A stretch of 64,000 nt of DNA from assembly GCF_003597395.2 (NCBI RefSeq), contig NC_133776.1, positions 41,325,928 to 41,389,927 on the forward strand, written 5' to 3'. Positions 1 through 9,764 of this stretch are shown in pieces; position 1 is the stretch's first letter, and each line of letters starts with the position of its first letter. The stretch is from Chelonoidis abingdonii (Eukaryota; Chordata; Testudines; Testudinidae). The notes beneath the pieces are model-generated. The model did not search any database. It was given only the letters and a program-made list of their open reading frames with translations, and had not been told where the DNA came from. A program made the translations under genes and the position numbers.

Positions 1-51
1 GCACACACCTGAATCCTTCAGGATCAGCCTCTTTGATGATAATGTCAGGGT

Positions 52-519
52 GTGCTGAGCTCTGAGGCTATGGATGGCACAGCACGGTTTGGGGACTATT
101 TCAAATTTGATGACAATATATATCTCCAGATTTCAGTGCACTGCTATGGCACCCGCATGGCCCCACAATATGCCAATATTTTTATGGCTGACCTGGAACA
201 ACGCTTCCTCAGCTCTCGTCCACTCACGCCCCTTCTCTACCTATGCTACATTGATGACATCTTCATCATCTGGACCCATGGGAAGGAGACTCTGGAAAAA
301 TTCCACCACAGATTTCACAGCTTCCACCCCACCATCAACCTCAGCCTGGACCAATCTACACAGGAGGTCCACTTTCTAGACACCACGGTGCAAATAAGTG
401 ATGGTCACATTAACACCACCCTATATCGAAAACCTACCGACCGCTATGCCTACCTTCATGCCTCCAGCTTCCATCCCGGGCACACATCACACGATCCATT
501 GTCTACAGCCAAGCACTGA
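52..519 (+). pseudogene. PLE reverse transcriptase fragment
   Basis: A 155-residue open frame carries reverse-transcriptase landmarks. Near residues 33-50 there is a G-x-x-MAPQYANIFMADLE stretch (RT motif B region), and near residues 66-74 the catalytic box YIDDIFIIW with the two metal-binding aspartates. A following LDQSTQEVHFLDTTV stretch fits the PLE RT palm and thumb. The product would copy element RNA at the target site. The first Met is only the first one after an upstream break, not a native start. After about 477 the homologous reading moves to another frame, so a frameshift ends this ORF early at 519. It is a dead copy. Confidence 0.8.
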
Positions 520-798
520 GGTACAACCGCATCTGCTCTAACCCCTCAGACAGAGACCAACACCTACAAAATCTCCACCAAGCATTCTCAAAACTACAAT
601 ACCCGCACGAGGAAATAAGGAAACAGATCAACAGAGCCAGACGTGTACCCAGAAGCCTCCTACTGCAAGACAAACCCAAGAAAGAAACCAACAGGACTCC
701 ACTGGCCATCACATACAGCCCCCAGCTAAAACCCCTCCAAACGCATCATCAGGGATCTACAACCCATCCTGGACAATGATCCCACACTTTCACAGGCC

Positions 799-1089
799 TT
801 GGGTGGCAGGCCAATCCTTGCCCACAGACAACCTGCCAACCTGAAACGTATTCTCACCAGCAACTGCACACCGCACCATAGTAGCTCTAGCTCAGGAACC
901 AATCCATGCAACAAACCTCGATGCCAACTCTGCCCACATATCTACACCGGCGACACCATCACAGGACCTAACCAGATCAGCCACACCATCACCGGTTCAT
1001 TCACCTGCACGTCCACCAATGTAATATACGCCATCATATGCCAGCAATGCCCCTCTGCTATGTATAGAACAGGGCCTCATCCTCCCTGA
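799..1089 (+). pseudogene. PLE linker upstream of a missing GIY-YIG nuclease
   Basis: This 96-residue frame matches the part of a PLE polyprotein between RT and endonuclease. It has a basic stretch ending LKRIL, a CNKPRCQLC cysteine cluster, and TNVIYAIICQQC, which usually leads straight into the GIY-YIG core. Instead the frame passes MYRTG and reaches a stop, and the 3' non-coding tail follows at once. The nuclease has therefore been deleted from this copy. It lies in the same frame as the RT ORF but is separated from it by shifts, so it would not be translated as one protein. Confidence 0.7.
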
Positions 1090-1157
1090 TTGAACTAACC
1101 TCGTTATCTCTAGCTTGCTTGCTAGCATATATATACCTGCCCCTGGAAATTTCCACT

Positions 1158-1205
1158 ACATTCATCTGACGAAGTGGGTATTCACCCACGAAAGCTCATG
1201 ATCCA
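1158..1205 (+). ncRNA. Hammerhead-ribozyme-like core in the PLE 3' tail
   Basis: CTGACGA (1166-1172) and GAAA (1190-1193) bracket a perfect 6-bp hairpin: GTGGGT (1174-1179), loop ATTC, ACCCAC (1184-1189). This is the order of a type I hammerhead core with stem II. The flanks TCAT (1162-1165) and ATGA (1198-1201) can pair as a short stem I. Two points weaken the call: an extra A follows CTGACGA, and stem III is almost absent. Hammerhead motifs are known from Penelope-like elements, so the context supports it. Activity cannot be judged from sequence. Confidence 0.5.
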
Positions 1206-1293
1206 AAACGTCTGTTAGTCTATAAGGTGCCACAGGATTCTCTGCTGCTTTTACAGATTCAGACTAACACGGCTACCCCTCTGATACATAATC

Positions 1294-1894
1294 AGCAATA
1301 CAGGTCCTGGCCCTTTGTTTTAGCAACAGGACTTCAAGTGTTTACAAAAGCACTGATAGCGTTAATATCAGGTATCAGGAAGGAAGCCTCATCCAGAGTC
1401 AGTCATAGGCTACCACCAAAAAAATAAGGATGAAGTAGTTTTGTGAAAGTCGATTAAAAGTCTCAGCCTATTCCTGGTCTCTGAATGGGAACAGTCACTG
1501 TCCTCTTCAAAGCTGTTTATTGCAGAAAAATGGGATATGATATTACAAGGCCAGTCATGCATCAGAATCCAAACAGTCTGCACCTAGCTGCTTAGTTCTC
1601 AAACAGAGAGCCTCTTAAGCCAAAGAGCTAATTCAGGCCCTCCATTCAAACTACTTGTGCAGATGTTTCATTACCTTCTGACCATTAAAGTGAACTTTTG
1701 ATAGCAATTGTGTCTATTTGCAATGTGTTTGGGTTAAGAGCTCTTTTCTTGGAACCGCAATACTGCATGTCCCATAAGGCTACGGTGGTACTCAGAACCA
1801 CTAAATGCTAAAGATAAACTCCACACTCAGCAGAGCACAGGGACCAGCTTCCATTTTTCTGCCCAGCTCTGCCTTCTAAAATTGTGTCATACTT
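1294..1894. other. Unassigned spacer between PLE and DIRS remnant
   Basis: No coding signal, RNA gene or repeat that I recognise. There are short AT-rich and pyrimidine runs only. It is probably intronic background. Confidence 0.4.
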
Positions 1895-2240
1895 TGAATG
1901 TCTGCAGTGCTCTTAAAGTACACATTCACCAAACAGCTCAGGGCAGAAGGACAAACTGTTTGTGCTTTATTGTCCCACGTCAAAGGGAAAGAAGGTTCAC
2001 AGTTCTCCATTGCTAGGTGGCTGAGAGATTGTCTGTCTCAGACGAACAGATCTCAGAAAACCTAACTCCATCTTTTGGTATCAGAGCTCACACCCTCAGA
2101 GGTGTGGCATCTTCATGGGCAAAAAAATCTTATGCCTCATACGAGAAAACTTGTAAAGCAGCTACCCCATCATCTGTCCGTACCCCCTTCACATTCTGCC
2201 AGCTGGACATCCAGTCATCGACTGATGCTGTCTTCAGTCC
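1895..2240 (+). pseudogene. DIRS-type tyrosine recombinase, C-terminal remnant
   Basis: Conceptual translation shows, in two frames, the C-terminal half of a tyrosine recombinase of the DIRS retrotransposon type. First comes a KDKLFVLY stretch (about 1948-1975), then an AHTLRGVASSWA box in the 2017-2289 frame. In the family this is the H-x-x-R active-site motif; His is at 2089-2091 and Arg at 2098-2100, so both are kept here. It is followed by AATPSSV and a QLDI stretch, as in the recombinase end. The recombinase normally integrates a circular cDNA. A frame change near 2015, with no RT and no terminal repeats seen, makes this an isolated fossil. A CR1 tail follows from about 2300. Confidence 0.6.
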
Positions 2241-2299
2241 ATCAATGCCTACTAACAACATTATCCCCGTAACTATTAGGGATAAGTAAATCCTCAAGG

Positions 2300-3140
2300 A
2301 CAGGTCACTGATTCAGAGAGATCTGGGTCACTTGGTAAATTGGGTGCAAGGAAACAATGTGTTTTTTAATATGGCTAAATGAAAATGTATACATCAAGGA
2401 ATGAAGAGTGTAGGGCATACTTATCGGATGGGGAACTGTCCTGGGAACAGTGACTGAAAAAGATGTGGGGGTCATTGTGGATAGTAAGTTGAACATGAAC
2501 TCTTTATGTATCACTATGGCCAAAAGAGCTAATGTGATCTTGAGATGCATAGACAGGGGGCTCCTCCGTAGGAGTAGAGAGGTTATTTTACCTCTGTATT
2601 TGGCACTGGTGCAACTGCTGCTGGAATACTGTGTCCACTTCTGGTGTCCACAGTTCTAGAAGGATGGTGATAAACTGGAGAGGGTTCAGAGAAGAGCACA
2701 AGAATGATTAAAAGATTAGAAAATCTGCCTTTATAGTTATAGACTCAAGGAACTCAACTTATTTAATTTAACCAAAAGAAGGTTAAGTGTTGACTTGATT
2801 ACAGTATATAAGTATCTACACAGAGAACAAATATGCAATAGGCTCACCAGTCTAGCAAATAAAGGTATAACATTATCCAATGGCTGGAAATTACAATCTG
2901 AATTTGTCTAGCTTCAAAGAAGGTGTGACATTTTGACAGATAGGTAGGGAATACTTTATCAAGGGTTGTGGTGGATTCTTTGTCATTGGCAATTTTGAAA
3001 TGAAGATTGGATGTTTCTTATTAAAAAAAAAATGCTCCATGAATTGTTTTGGGGAAGTTCTGTGCCCCATGTGATACAGGAAATCAGACTGACGATCACA
3101 GTGGTCCCTTCTGGTTTGGAATCTATGAATCTATCATCTA
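2300..3140 (+). mobile_element. CR1 LINE, 3' fragment
   Basis: Translated pieces match the end of a CR1 reverse-transcriptase ORF: a frame at 2450-2659 reads EKDVGVIVDSKLNMNS, then AKRANVILRCIDRG. The 3' UTR follows and ends in two copies of the 8-bp tail word GAATCTAT at 3119-3134. CR1 moves by target-primed reverse transcription and typically leaves 5'-truncated copies with such short tail repeats. Several stops and shifts show it is old. Confidence 0.8.
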
Positions 3141-3734
3141 ATTTATCTAGGGTTGCAGAAAGATGCCCTGGCATCCTCCTCCTAATGGGGAGTAAGCTGC
3201 CTGGAGGGTCTTGGCCATCCTGGTTGAAAAATGCTGTGAGAAGCACTTTGGGTAAACAGTACCATATTTAGACAAGAGGCATCTTGCTAGTTAGGTTTAG
3301 GCTCTAAAACGCATGTTATGAGTTTTTATTTTACCTGTAATCATTTGTTTCTATTAATCCTATTTGTGTCATCTTCAGTCTTTATTCTTTGTTGTTCTCA
3401 TTTTCACTAATTTCTAGGTGAAGTGGTGATCCTGAGGCAACCCTGATAAGCTGGTGTGTACTATTCCTTTGAGAGTAGCAGATCTGAGTGTTCTGGGGGT
3501 GTTCAGTAGAACAGGGGATGGGCGCCTCATGAGGATGCTCTTAGGACTCAGAATTGTAGTGTATTTATTGCTAACCTGCAAAGGGACAGCAGAGAGGCTG
3601 AGAGGGAAGTGCTTGTGCTGTCTGGGAGCTGACCTCTGGCAGGCATGATAAGGCTCCCTCATGCGATGGGCAAATAGCAGAGAAATGCCTTCCAACCATC
3701 ACAGGTCCCTGGAAGGCTTTTGGTTTTAGTGAAA
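3141..3734. other. Unassigned intronic spacer
   Basis: Nothing coding or repetitive is recognised. The open frames here are short on both strands and overlap each other. Confidence 0.4.
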
Positions 3735-3972
3735 AATATAGTCTTGTAGTTATAACACTGGACTGGAACTTTGGAGATATGGGGTCAATTCCTGCCCTTG
3801 CCACTGATCTCCTGCATGATCTTTGGCAAGTCATTTAATCTCTGCCTCAATTGCCCATTGGCAAAGGAATGCCTCTACCTATATGTGTGTGTGCAGTGCC
3901 TATCACAATGGAGCCTGATCTTGGTTCGGACTTTTAGGTGCTACAAATAATAAATGACAATAATAGTAGTAA
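3735..3972 (+). repeat. tRNA-derived SINE
   Basis: The order is that of a reptile tRNA-derived SINE. A head with TTATAACACTGGACTGG is followed by a B-box-like GGGGTCAATTCC (3781-3792), a body with CAAGTCATTTAATCTCTGCCTC, and a 3' part with GGTGCTACAAATAATAAATG. RNA polymerase III transcribes such heads, and a LINE partner supplies retrotransposition. Divergence is clear, so it is an old copy. A related full-length copy lies at 63110-63385. Confidence 0.7.
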
Positions 3973-4004
3973 AGCAACTGACCCTTTCAAATTCATGAAC
4001 AACC

Positions 4005-4225
4005 AATCCATAAATGCAGCAAAGAATCCTGTGGCACCTTATAGACTAACAGACGTTTTGGAGCATGAGCTTTCGTGGGTGAATACCCACTTCGTCAGAT
4101 GCGTGCACCCACGAAAGCTCATGCTCCAAAACGTCTGTTAGTCTATAAGGTGCCACAGGATTTTTTGCTGCTTTCACAGATCCAGACTAACACAGCTACC
4201 CCTCTGATACTTGAATCCATAAATG
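4005..4225. mobile_element. Palindromic PLE insertion with perfect 12-bp TSD
   Basis: The insertion (4017-4213) is flanked by AATCCATAAATG at 4005-4016 and 4214-4225. Inside, arm 4017-4081 is the near-perfect reverse complement of 4106-4170 (PLE 3'-tail words such as CCAAAACGTCTGTTAG), with about 24 bp between. The right arm continues alone to the element terminus CTACCCCTCTGATACTT. This is a head-to-head inverted pair of PLE 3' ends inserted as one event, since one duplication encloses both. Inverted arrangements are characteristic of PLE integration. Confidence 0.85.
4060..4098 (-). ncRNA. Hammerhead-like core, second copy
   Basis: On the minus strand the left palindrome arm reads GCAT, CTGACGA (plus positions 4092-4098), the same GTGGGT/ACCCAC hairpin, GAAAGC, then TCATGC. 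Stem I could form between GCAT and ATGC. Compared with the copy at 1162-1201 (TCAT with ATGA), one base pair differs on both sides, as expected if pairing is kept. The right arm has lost CTGACGA, so only one core is complete. It has the same extra-A caveat as the first copy. Confidence 0.45.
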
Positions 4226-5380
4226 TGTCAAATTCATTGACACAGACTGAAGGACTAGAATATCCAACAGATAGCCAAAGTAATCTGTAAAACTGAACCT
4301 CTTACAGTTATGGGATTGAGCTGACATTTGTTGCATGTGAATGACTGTCCCTGTAAGGAAGTGTCCTTGAGCTGTCAGAGCGAATAAGTGGCTGCATACT
4401 CCTGTCATAGGTAGACTTATTGTTTAAGCTTTGGCAGGAGTTTTCTTTATACTGCACTGTTCCCAAAAATCCTGTTTCAGGTCCAGTGCCAAGTAGATGC
4501 TTAGATGTTGTTGTACTGTAAACTAAATTTAAAGTTTGTGCTCCACAGAAAATGTTGTTCATCCTCCCACAATGAAAACTTGGACCTTCCCTGTATTCCT
4601 GTTTGCATTCATCTTGAAGCTGAATATCTTTGCCTAAGACACATCCTGTATTCCTGGAAATCTAAGTTTGTTCATATTGAGTCAGACACAGTAAATTTGA
4701 TTAAATGCTCTGTTTTGACTACAGAAGGGGTTTGCTTTCTCTCCTACTTATACTGATATTGCCTGGTTTAATCTTACAAAAATATATTATAAATGAAAAC
4801 ATCAAAAGCTTTTCCAAGTCAGTGAGCCCAGGCATAAATGTATCAACTAATTGCAACAGGCAGCAAGAAAGGTGTGCTCATCCCGGATAGGCAAGTGTCT
4901 GTGGAGGCTGTTTTAGTCCAGAGATAGCTGAGGAGCCTTCTGCAGTTCCAGTGTAGGTCTACGGCTGAGGGAGACTGTAGGTTTTATCCAGCAGTGGATC
5001 TTTGAACACATCCATGTTCTGCCCCACTCATGGACTGCTATGCAGGACTGACCTTCTCGTTCCTGTACACTTCCCTGGAATTCCTCCACACTCTCTTCTT
5101 TTCCAGCTCAGCCAGGTTCATTCATTCTATTGCAGAAGTAGGGCTGGAGTCCTTAAGGAAAAAGTTATGTATAATTTATTTTTCTTAAATAACATCATGC
5201 ATACACAAGCTTTTTTGATAGCTCATTATCCTTTATTATAGCGCATGGAGCAGTCAACTCCACTGGACAGAATTACAAACTATTACAGGTTTTAGTAAGT
5301 GCTCGTGGTCCATCTGGTATTTCTCAGAGATGATAAACTGTGATAGCATCTGGTTTTGTGTGTGCGTGTCTTTGTTTTGA
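4226..5380. other. Unassigned intronic DNA
   Basis: No gene or recognised repeat. The open frames are short, overlapping, and lack family motifs or splice-framed exons. Confidence 0.4.
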
Positions 5381-5550
5381 TGAGGAGGCAGTGTTGCCTG
5401 GTAGGTAGAGCACTGGACTGGGACTTGGGAGACTTAGGTTTTATTCCCAGCTCAGGATCTGAGTCAAGTCACTTTGTTTCCCTGTCTGTAACATGATGCT
5501 TACCCCCTTTGTAATGTACATTGAAATTTGCTTTTAAAGCGCTAGAGGAG
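5381..5550 (+). repeat. tRNA-derived SINE, head and body
   Basis: AGGTAGAGCACTGGACTGGG (5403-5422) is the A-box side of the head and GGTTTTATTCC (5437-5448) the B-box side. The body has GTCAAGTCACTTTG, and the end has CTTTTAAAGCGCT. It is the same SINE family as at 3735 and 63110. Confidence 0.7.
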
Positions 5551-5944
5551 TATTAATCGTATCAGATTTGATGACAAAGATCTGCAGGGAGAGTATGCAA
5601 ATTTGACGGCATTCTTTGGCTCCTAGATCAAACTCTTATCCATAGTTAGGTTGCACATTTTGCTTGTGCTATGAAGTTTCCTTGTGTGTTTGTAAGGCAT
5701 CCTGTTCATCTTTAATTTAGCAGTTAAGTGGCTTATCATATTCAACTTTAACATTTTTCAAGATTCATTTCAGAAATTTGTGAATGGGAGAATCTCTCAG
5801 TGTACCAGTTGAGAAGATACAGGTGACAAGATTTTAAAAGGGTTGTGCTCATATATGTGTTGTGTTAGTTGAACTACTTTGGATTAGGTGACTTGGCCCT
5901 TCCCTCTCCTTTGGATCTAATACTTTAATTAAGTTCACTGATAG

Positions 5945-6300
5945 CATCAGGTGCTTCTGGTTTGTGACTGACCAGAGGCATTGAGTGAAATCCTGGCCCC
6001 ATTGAAATTAATTGGAGCATTGCCACTGATTTCAATGAGTACATTTATGCAGCAATTTGACAGCATCAGCTGCCCGAGGTCAGCTGACTCAGGCTCATGG
6101 GGCTGTACAATTGCTATGTAGACATTTGGGCTTGGTTTGGAGCCCGAGCTCTGGGACCCCATGAGGGCAGAGGATCTCAGAGCCCAGACTCCAGCCCAAG
6201 CCTGGGCATCTACACAGCATTGGTTAGCTCCTGAACCTGAGTCAGCTCACCTGGGCCAGCTGTGGCTGTGATGTGGGTCTTCTATTCCATTGTAGGTGTA
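5945..6300. repeat. Diverged MITE-like repeats
   Basis: The piece with TGAAATCCTGGCCCCATTGA (5980-5999) followed by the inverted word TTTCAATGAG resembles palindromic sauropsid MITEs. From about 6060 to 6300 the words GGTCAGCTGACTCAGGCTC, GCTATGTAGACATTTGGGC and GAGTCAGCTCACCTGGG form inverted arms (CTGACTCAGG against CCTGAGTCAG at 6084-6093 and 6235-6244). This is like the MITE around 27.4-28.0 kb. No transposase is present. Confidence 0.5.
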
Positions 6301-7047
6301 CCCTGTGGGACCCAGAATTCATCATCGTTTCTAATGTGACCCTCCTCCCTTTCATCTCATGTTTTGTTTCTCTTTTCTGCCTCTTTCCACACTTTCCTTC
6401 ACCTATCAGACGCTGCTGACCCTCTCCTAATGACTTTCCAGTATAATCTGAGTTCTAAGGGTATTTTTTCCCCACTCAGATACAATTGAATATTTTGGTA
6501 CAATTTGCCATGAATATCTTTTTTGATATTATTGACTGATTAAATATATTAAATAAAATCTAAATATATTAATATTGACAGTGAATAAAACTGTAATAAG
6601 TGGTCAGTCTGAGTGTTATATAGATATGCACATTGCTGAAAATCTGAAAATCCACTAGATTGCCTCTGTTACATTGCAGTAGTTGAGAACTGCTGAGATA
6701 CCCAAGATTGCAAATCTCAGTTTTAAGCAGAATGGGCTGGTGCCAGGGAATTTTCAATAGTGGGTTCTCCACTCTGGACTTCTTATTTTTACCAGCATGT
6801 GTATGTCAGATCCCAAGTTTATTGACCTTCAGGATATGCTGAAATGTTTTTACCTAAAGGGATTATTGGGACGTTTCCAATATTTTTTTCCTTAGGTGGG
6901 TGGAGTGTTTGCAAATCCCGATTAGCAATGAGCCAAATGTGAAGCAGTCATTTGTTGCAGTTATGTATCACATACATACATAAAATTAGCTAATCACAAC
7001 ACTCAGTGTATCTTAATAATTAAATCCAGAGTAGGCAAGGGCCACCA
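6301..7047. other. AT-rich intronic spacer
   Basis: A strongly AT-rich piece around 6540-6590 with repeated TAAATATATTAA words. No gene or element boundary is recognised before the LTR at 7048. Confidence 0.4.
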
Positions 7048-7264
7048 TGTGGTGTATTGTTTTATATTCAAGTAATCCAGTAGTTTTAATAATTCATTGC
7101 TAGTAATTTAACAGTCTTGATTAGATACATAGTTAACATGTAGGCAGAGCATCTTCACTCAGGTCAATCTGTCAGTCTAACCTAAAATCAAATCATCTCC
7201 TTCCACTGTCAGCTCCTGCACCCTGAAGTTTCTATTCATTGTTTTAAAGCCCCAGTACACCACA
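7048..7264 (-). repeat. 3' LTR of the minus-strand gypsy element
   Basis: The 217-bp repeat begins TGTGGTGT and ends ACACCACA, a perfect 8-bp terminal inverted repeat of the TG...CA type. It aligns with 10836-11043 over shared words such as AGATACATAGTTAACAT and CATCAGTCTAACTTC or its variant. The purine run GAGAAAGGAGA on the minus strand touches its upstream edge, as a plus-strand primer site should. Confidence 0.75.
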
Positions 7265-7275
7265 TCTCCTTTCTC
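7265..7275 (-). promoter_or_regulatory. Polypurine tract
   Basis: The minus strand reads GAGAAAGGAGA directly before the LTR start TGTGGTGT. In LTR elements this tract primes second-strand DNA synthesis, so its position supports both the LTR boundary and the orientation. Confidence 0.6.
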
Positions 7276-7860
7276 AACAGCTTTCTATAAGTCTTTTAAC
7301 AGGTCTCCTTTGACGCAATGACAGTCTGACTTCTGTGCTTGCTGTATTATTGAAGTTGTTTGTATTCCTTAGAGGAATGATGTCATTTTCATGTTCTTGT
7401 TGTTCTTGTTGCTGTACTACATATATAATTTTTTCTTTCAGCTTTCTTGCAGGTAAATATTGCAAATGTCTCCAATTTTGTGCCAAATATAAATCAGTAT
7501 TCACTTCTTGAGTTATTGTTAGTGATCTTATCTTTTATTATTTTAACACTATTTTCAACTAGCCTATTAGATTGTGGATAGCCTGGACTCTGTGAAATAT
7601 GTTTCAAATCATACGCTATGGCAAAACTTTTGACAGTGAAATGGAAGTCCATATTCAGTCATTACCATATTGGGAATTCCATACCTTGAAAAAATTGATT
7701 TGATGTTGTTAATGACTTGTTTGGCACAGGTGGTGTGATAGATATTTCAGTAAAATGTGAAAAATAATCAAGAACTATAACATATCTATATCCTTCACAT
7801 TCAAATAAATCTAAAACTACTTTAGACCAAGGTCTTAAGTTTTCTTGAATAAATATCAAA
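7274..7860 (-). pseudogene. Gypsy integrase remnant
   Basis: The minus-strand frame 7859-7662 reads PWSKVVLDLFECEGYRYVIV then LDYFSHFTEIS, the start of the integrase catalytic core with its first and second conserved aspartate neighbourhoods. The frame 7504-7274 holds a basic tail ending RQRRPVKRL, typical of the integrase C-terminus just before the 3' LTR. Integrase inserts element cDNA into chromosomes. The frames are separated by stops, so this copy is not functional. Confidence 0.65.
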
Positions 7861-8096
7861 GGTTGCTTAGACTGAGCATTTCTATATTTTTGACATATGT
7901 CTCATTCTTTTATATAATTCTCTGTTTTCATCTGTGGCCAGTACAGAACCTCTCTTGTTCTATGTTTACAGTTTTCTGTGCCTAAATGTCTCTCATGTAT
8001 ATGTTTCAACATCTCTGCTGTTATCCCTAACGGAAACTCTCCTCTATTACTTTTAAACAGAATTAATCAATTATTGATAAGTCTTGTATAAACTGA

Positions 8097-8392
8097 TTAT
8101 ATGGATTTAGTATAATTTAATATATGCTTTTTCAATAGCTGTAATAACCCTTTGTAAATTTTCATCAGGTCTAGTTGTTTGTACAATTTCTTCCCATACT
8201 CTTTCTGATGTAGGAAACAAATTTTAAGTACATCTACATGTATCGCAACATCATAATCTTTAGTTAGACTGGTTACATCATAAGCTCTAGAAGGAGTATC
8301 TGCAACAATTAATGATCTGCGTGACTGATGCACTATTTTTGTATCCTATAAATACAGTTGAAAAAATAATCTTTGTAACCAAGGACTCTAAG
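8097..8392 (-). pseudogene. Gypsy RNase H C-terminal remnant
   Basis: Minus-strand translation gives WLQRLFFQLY, then after a stop DTKIVHQSRRSLIVADTPSRA. The latter corresponds to the RNase H end of gypsy pol, with its conserved ADxLSRA-type sequence. A DVAIHVDVL linker follows in the 8333-8097 frame. It precedes the integrase remnant by about 250 bp, in the correct order. Confidence 0.65.
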
Positions 8393-8718
8393 GTAGGATT
8401 GGCATAATGATCCAGGAGTTCACATTTGTTACTGGCTTGGCGAAATCTAAGTATGGAACATACCACCAGTTAGGGGTGTCTTCCCTGTTTTCTGACAATC
8501 TGCCCTGAGGTAGACACTCACGGTCATGAGCTATTCCAGACAGTGTGACAAGTGGTGTAGTCATGACCGGATTCACATGACAGAGGTCAATTTGGGCTTG
8601 AAGATCATAATCCAATGCTGTCAAAAGTTTAAATTTGATATTGAGAGATGTAAGGATTAAAGATAGTCACAGTGAGTGAATCATATGAAGGTCTTGACAC
8701 AAAAGACCTTGAAAAATC

Positions 8719-9150
8719 ATGTACAGTAGGGGACTGTTCCATAAAAAGAGAGCCTCAGAGCAGGACCTGAAAGCTTTGCTCATGGACTTTGACCACAGAG
8801 CAGCATCTGAGCACCCCCATACCCAAGATGGCATAGAAACCACTTCAACAGAACTGGTTCAGCTGAGGCTTCTGGAAGCCAAGATAGTACGTGAGCATGA
8901 AATAAGGATGGCAGAACTCAGGATCACGGAGGAGAAATAAACCGAGGAAGTTGAGGAGAGAGTCATGTCTAAGCATATTATTGTTATCACCATGGTCCAG
9001 GGAAAGTATGGATCTGATTCTTTGTCTGTGGTCAGCAAGGAAGGCTGTGAAGGAGAGGGAAATGCCCTCAGTAGCAGCTTGCCTTCTGAGGAGGAATTTG
9101 AAAATTCTTCTGTTGAGCCAGAGTCTGCTCTGGGCTTAAGTGAAACATGA
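8719..9150 (+). pseudogene. Gag-like remnant of a gypsy element
   Basis: The first frame reads RGLFHKKRASEQDLKALLMD, then a Glu/Arg-rich helix ELVQLRLLEAKIVREHEIRM, as in the N-terminal coil of some vertebrate gypsy Gag proteins. A second frame (8965-9150) contains an acidic tail. Gag packages element RNA. Assignment rests on the helical pattern and on the integrase downstream; it is weaker than the integrase call. Confidence 0.4.
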
Positions 9151-9375
9151 AAGGAGTTTGTAACTGCTCAACAAGCTGATGCTTTTCTGGCACAAGAGGT
9201 GGTTGGAGCTCAGAATGATGCCCCAGCTGGGGAAGGAAAGTGTAGATTTTTTTTTTTTTAATGCAAGAAGGTTTGGTGTGTAGGTGGGCTCCTACAGGGG
9301 GGAAAAGAGGCATCCTGGTGAGATTTGCAAGCAGGTAGTTGTACCTGAGAAACACAGGAGACAATTGCTCCAAGT

Positions 9376-9760
9376 AGCTCATGACTGTCCATTTGCAGGA
9401 CATGTAAGAGTGGGGAAAACCTGTGACAGACTAAAATAGAATTTCTATTGGCCTTGCATGTTTGAGACAGTGCAAGATTACTGTAGGAGTTGTGATTTAC
9501 GTCAGAAGCAGATTAAAGGGACCTTGCAAAGCAGCATTGTAGCCTTTGCTCATTATTAAAGAGGCATTGGCCAGTGTGTCTGTAGATGCTGTGGGACCTC
9601 TGACTAAACCTTCTAGGGATGGAAAGAGAGATGTACTTGTTGTGGTGGATTCTGCCACCACTATCCTGAAGCCACAGCCTTGTCTAATACTGAAATTGAA
9701 ACAGTGACTACAGCTTTATTTACTATTTTCCCAAAGAAATCTTGACAGACTGTGGTGCAA
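9376..9760 (+). pseudogene. Gypsy integrase HHCC and core remnant
   Basis: Plus-strand reading shows HDCPFAGHVRVGKTCDRLK, a stop, FYWPCMFETVQDYCRSCDLR, and then a core stretch VDAVGPLTKPSRDGKRDVLV. The H...H and YCRSC pairs form the HHCC zinc-binding module that precedes the catalytic core in gypsy integrases. The aspartate of the core start is present. Stops and frame changes inactivate it. It lies opposite in strand to the integrase at 7274-7860, which shows two different elements. Confidence 0.7.
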
Positions 9761-9764
9761 ATTT

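Larger units (their letters stand above)
1..1293 (+). mobile_element. Penelope-like retroelement (PLE), 5'-truncated and defective
   Basis: The segment reads in order as a reverse-transcriptase core (52-519), a frameshifted linker (about 477-745), a Cys-containing linker (799-1089) and a 3' non-coding tail that ends near 1293 with the words CGGCTACCCCTCTGATAC. The same tail recurs at 4106-4213, which shows it is a dispersed element. In PLEs the RT is normally followed by a GIY-YIG endonuclease; here coding sequence stops where that domain should begin and jumps into the tail. The left end is cut by the window edge. The PLE assignment rests on the RT motifs and the shared 3' tail. Confidence in the class is high and in the exact family low. 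Confidence 0.85.
8395..9760 (+). mobile_element. Plus-strand gypsy fragment nested in the minus-strand gypsy
   Basis: The strand of coding similarity flips here. From about 8395 a leader-like sequence precedes a gag-like ORF (8719-8940), then integrase pieces appear at about 9376-9760. Both lie on the plus strand, opposite to the host element. RT and most of pol are absent. The boundaries are approximate, set where minus-strand homology ends (about 8392) and resumes (about 9765). No LTR pair was confirmed for the insert. Confidence 0.55.
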
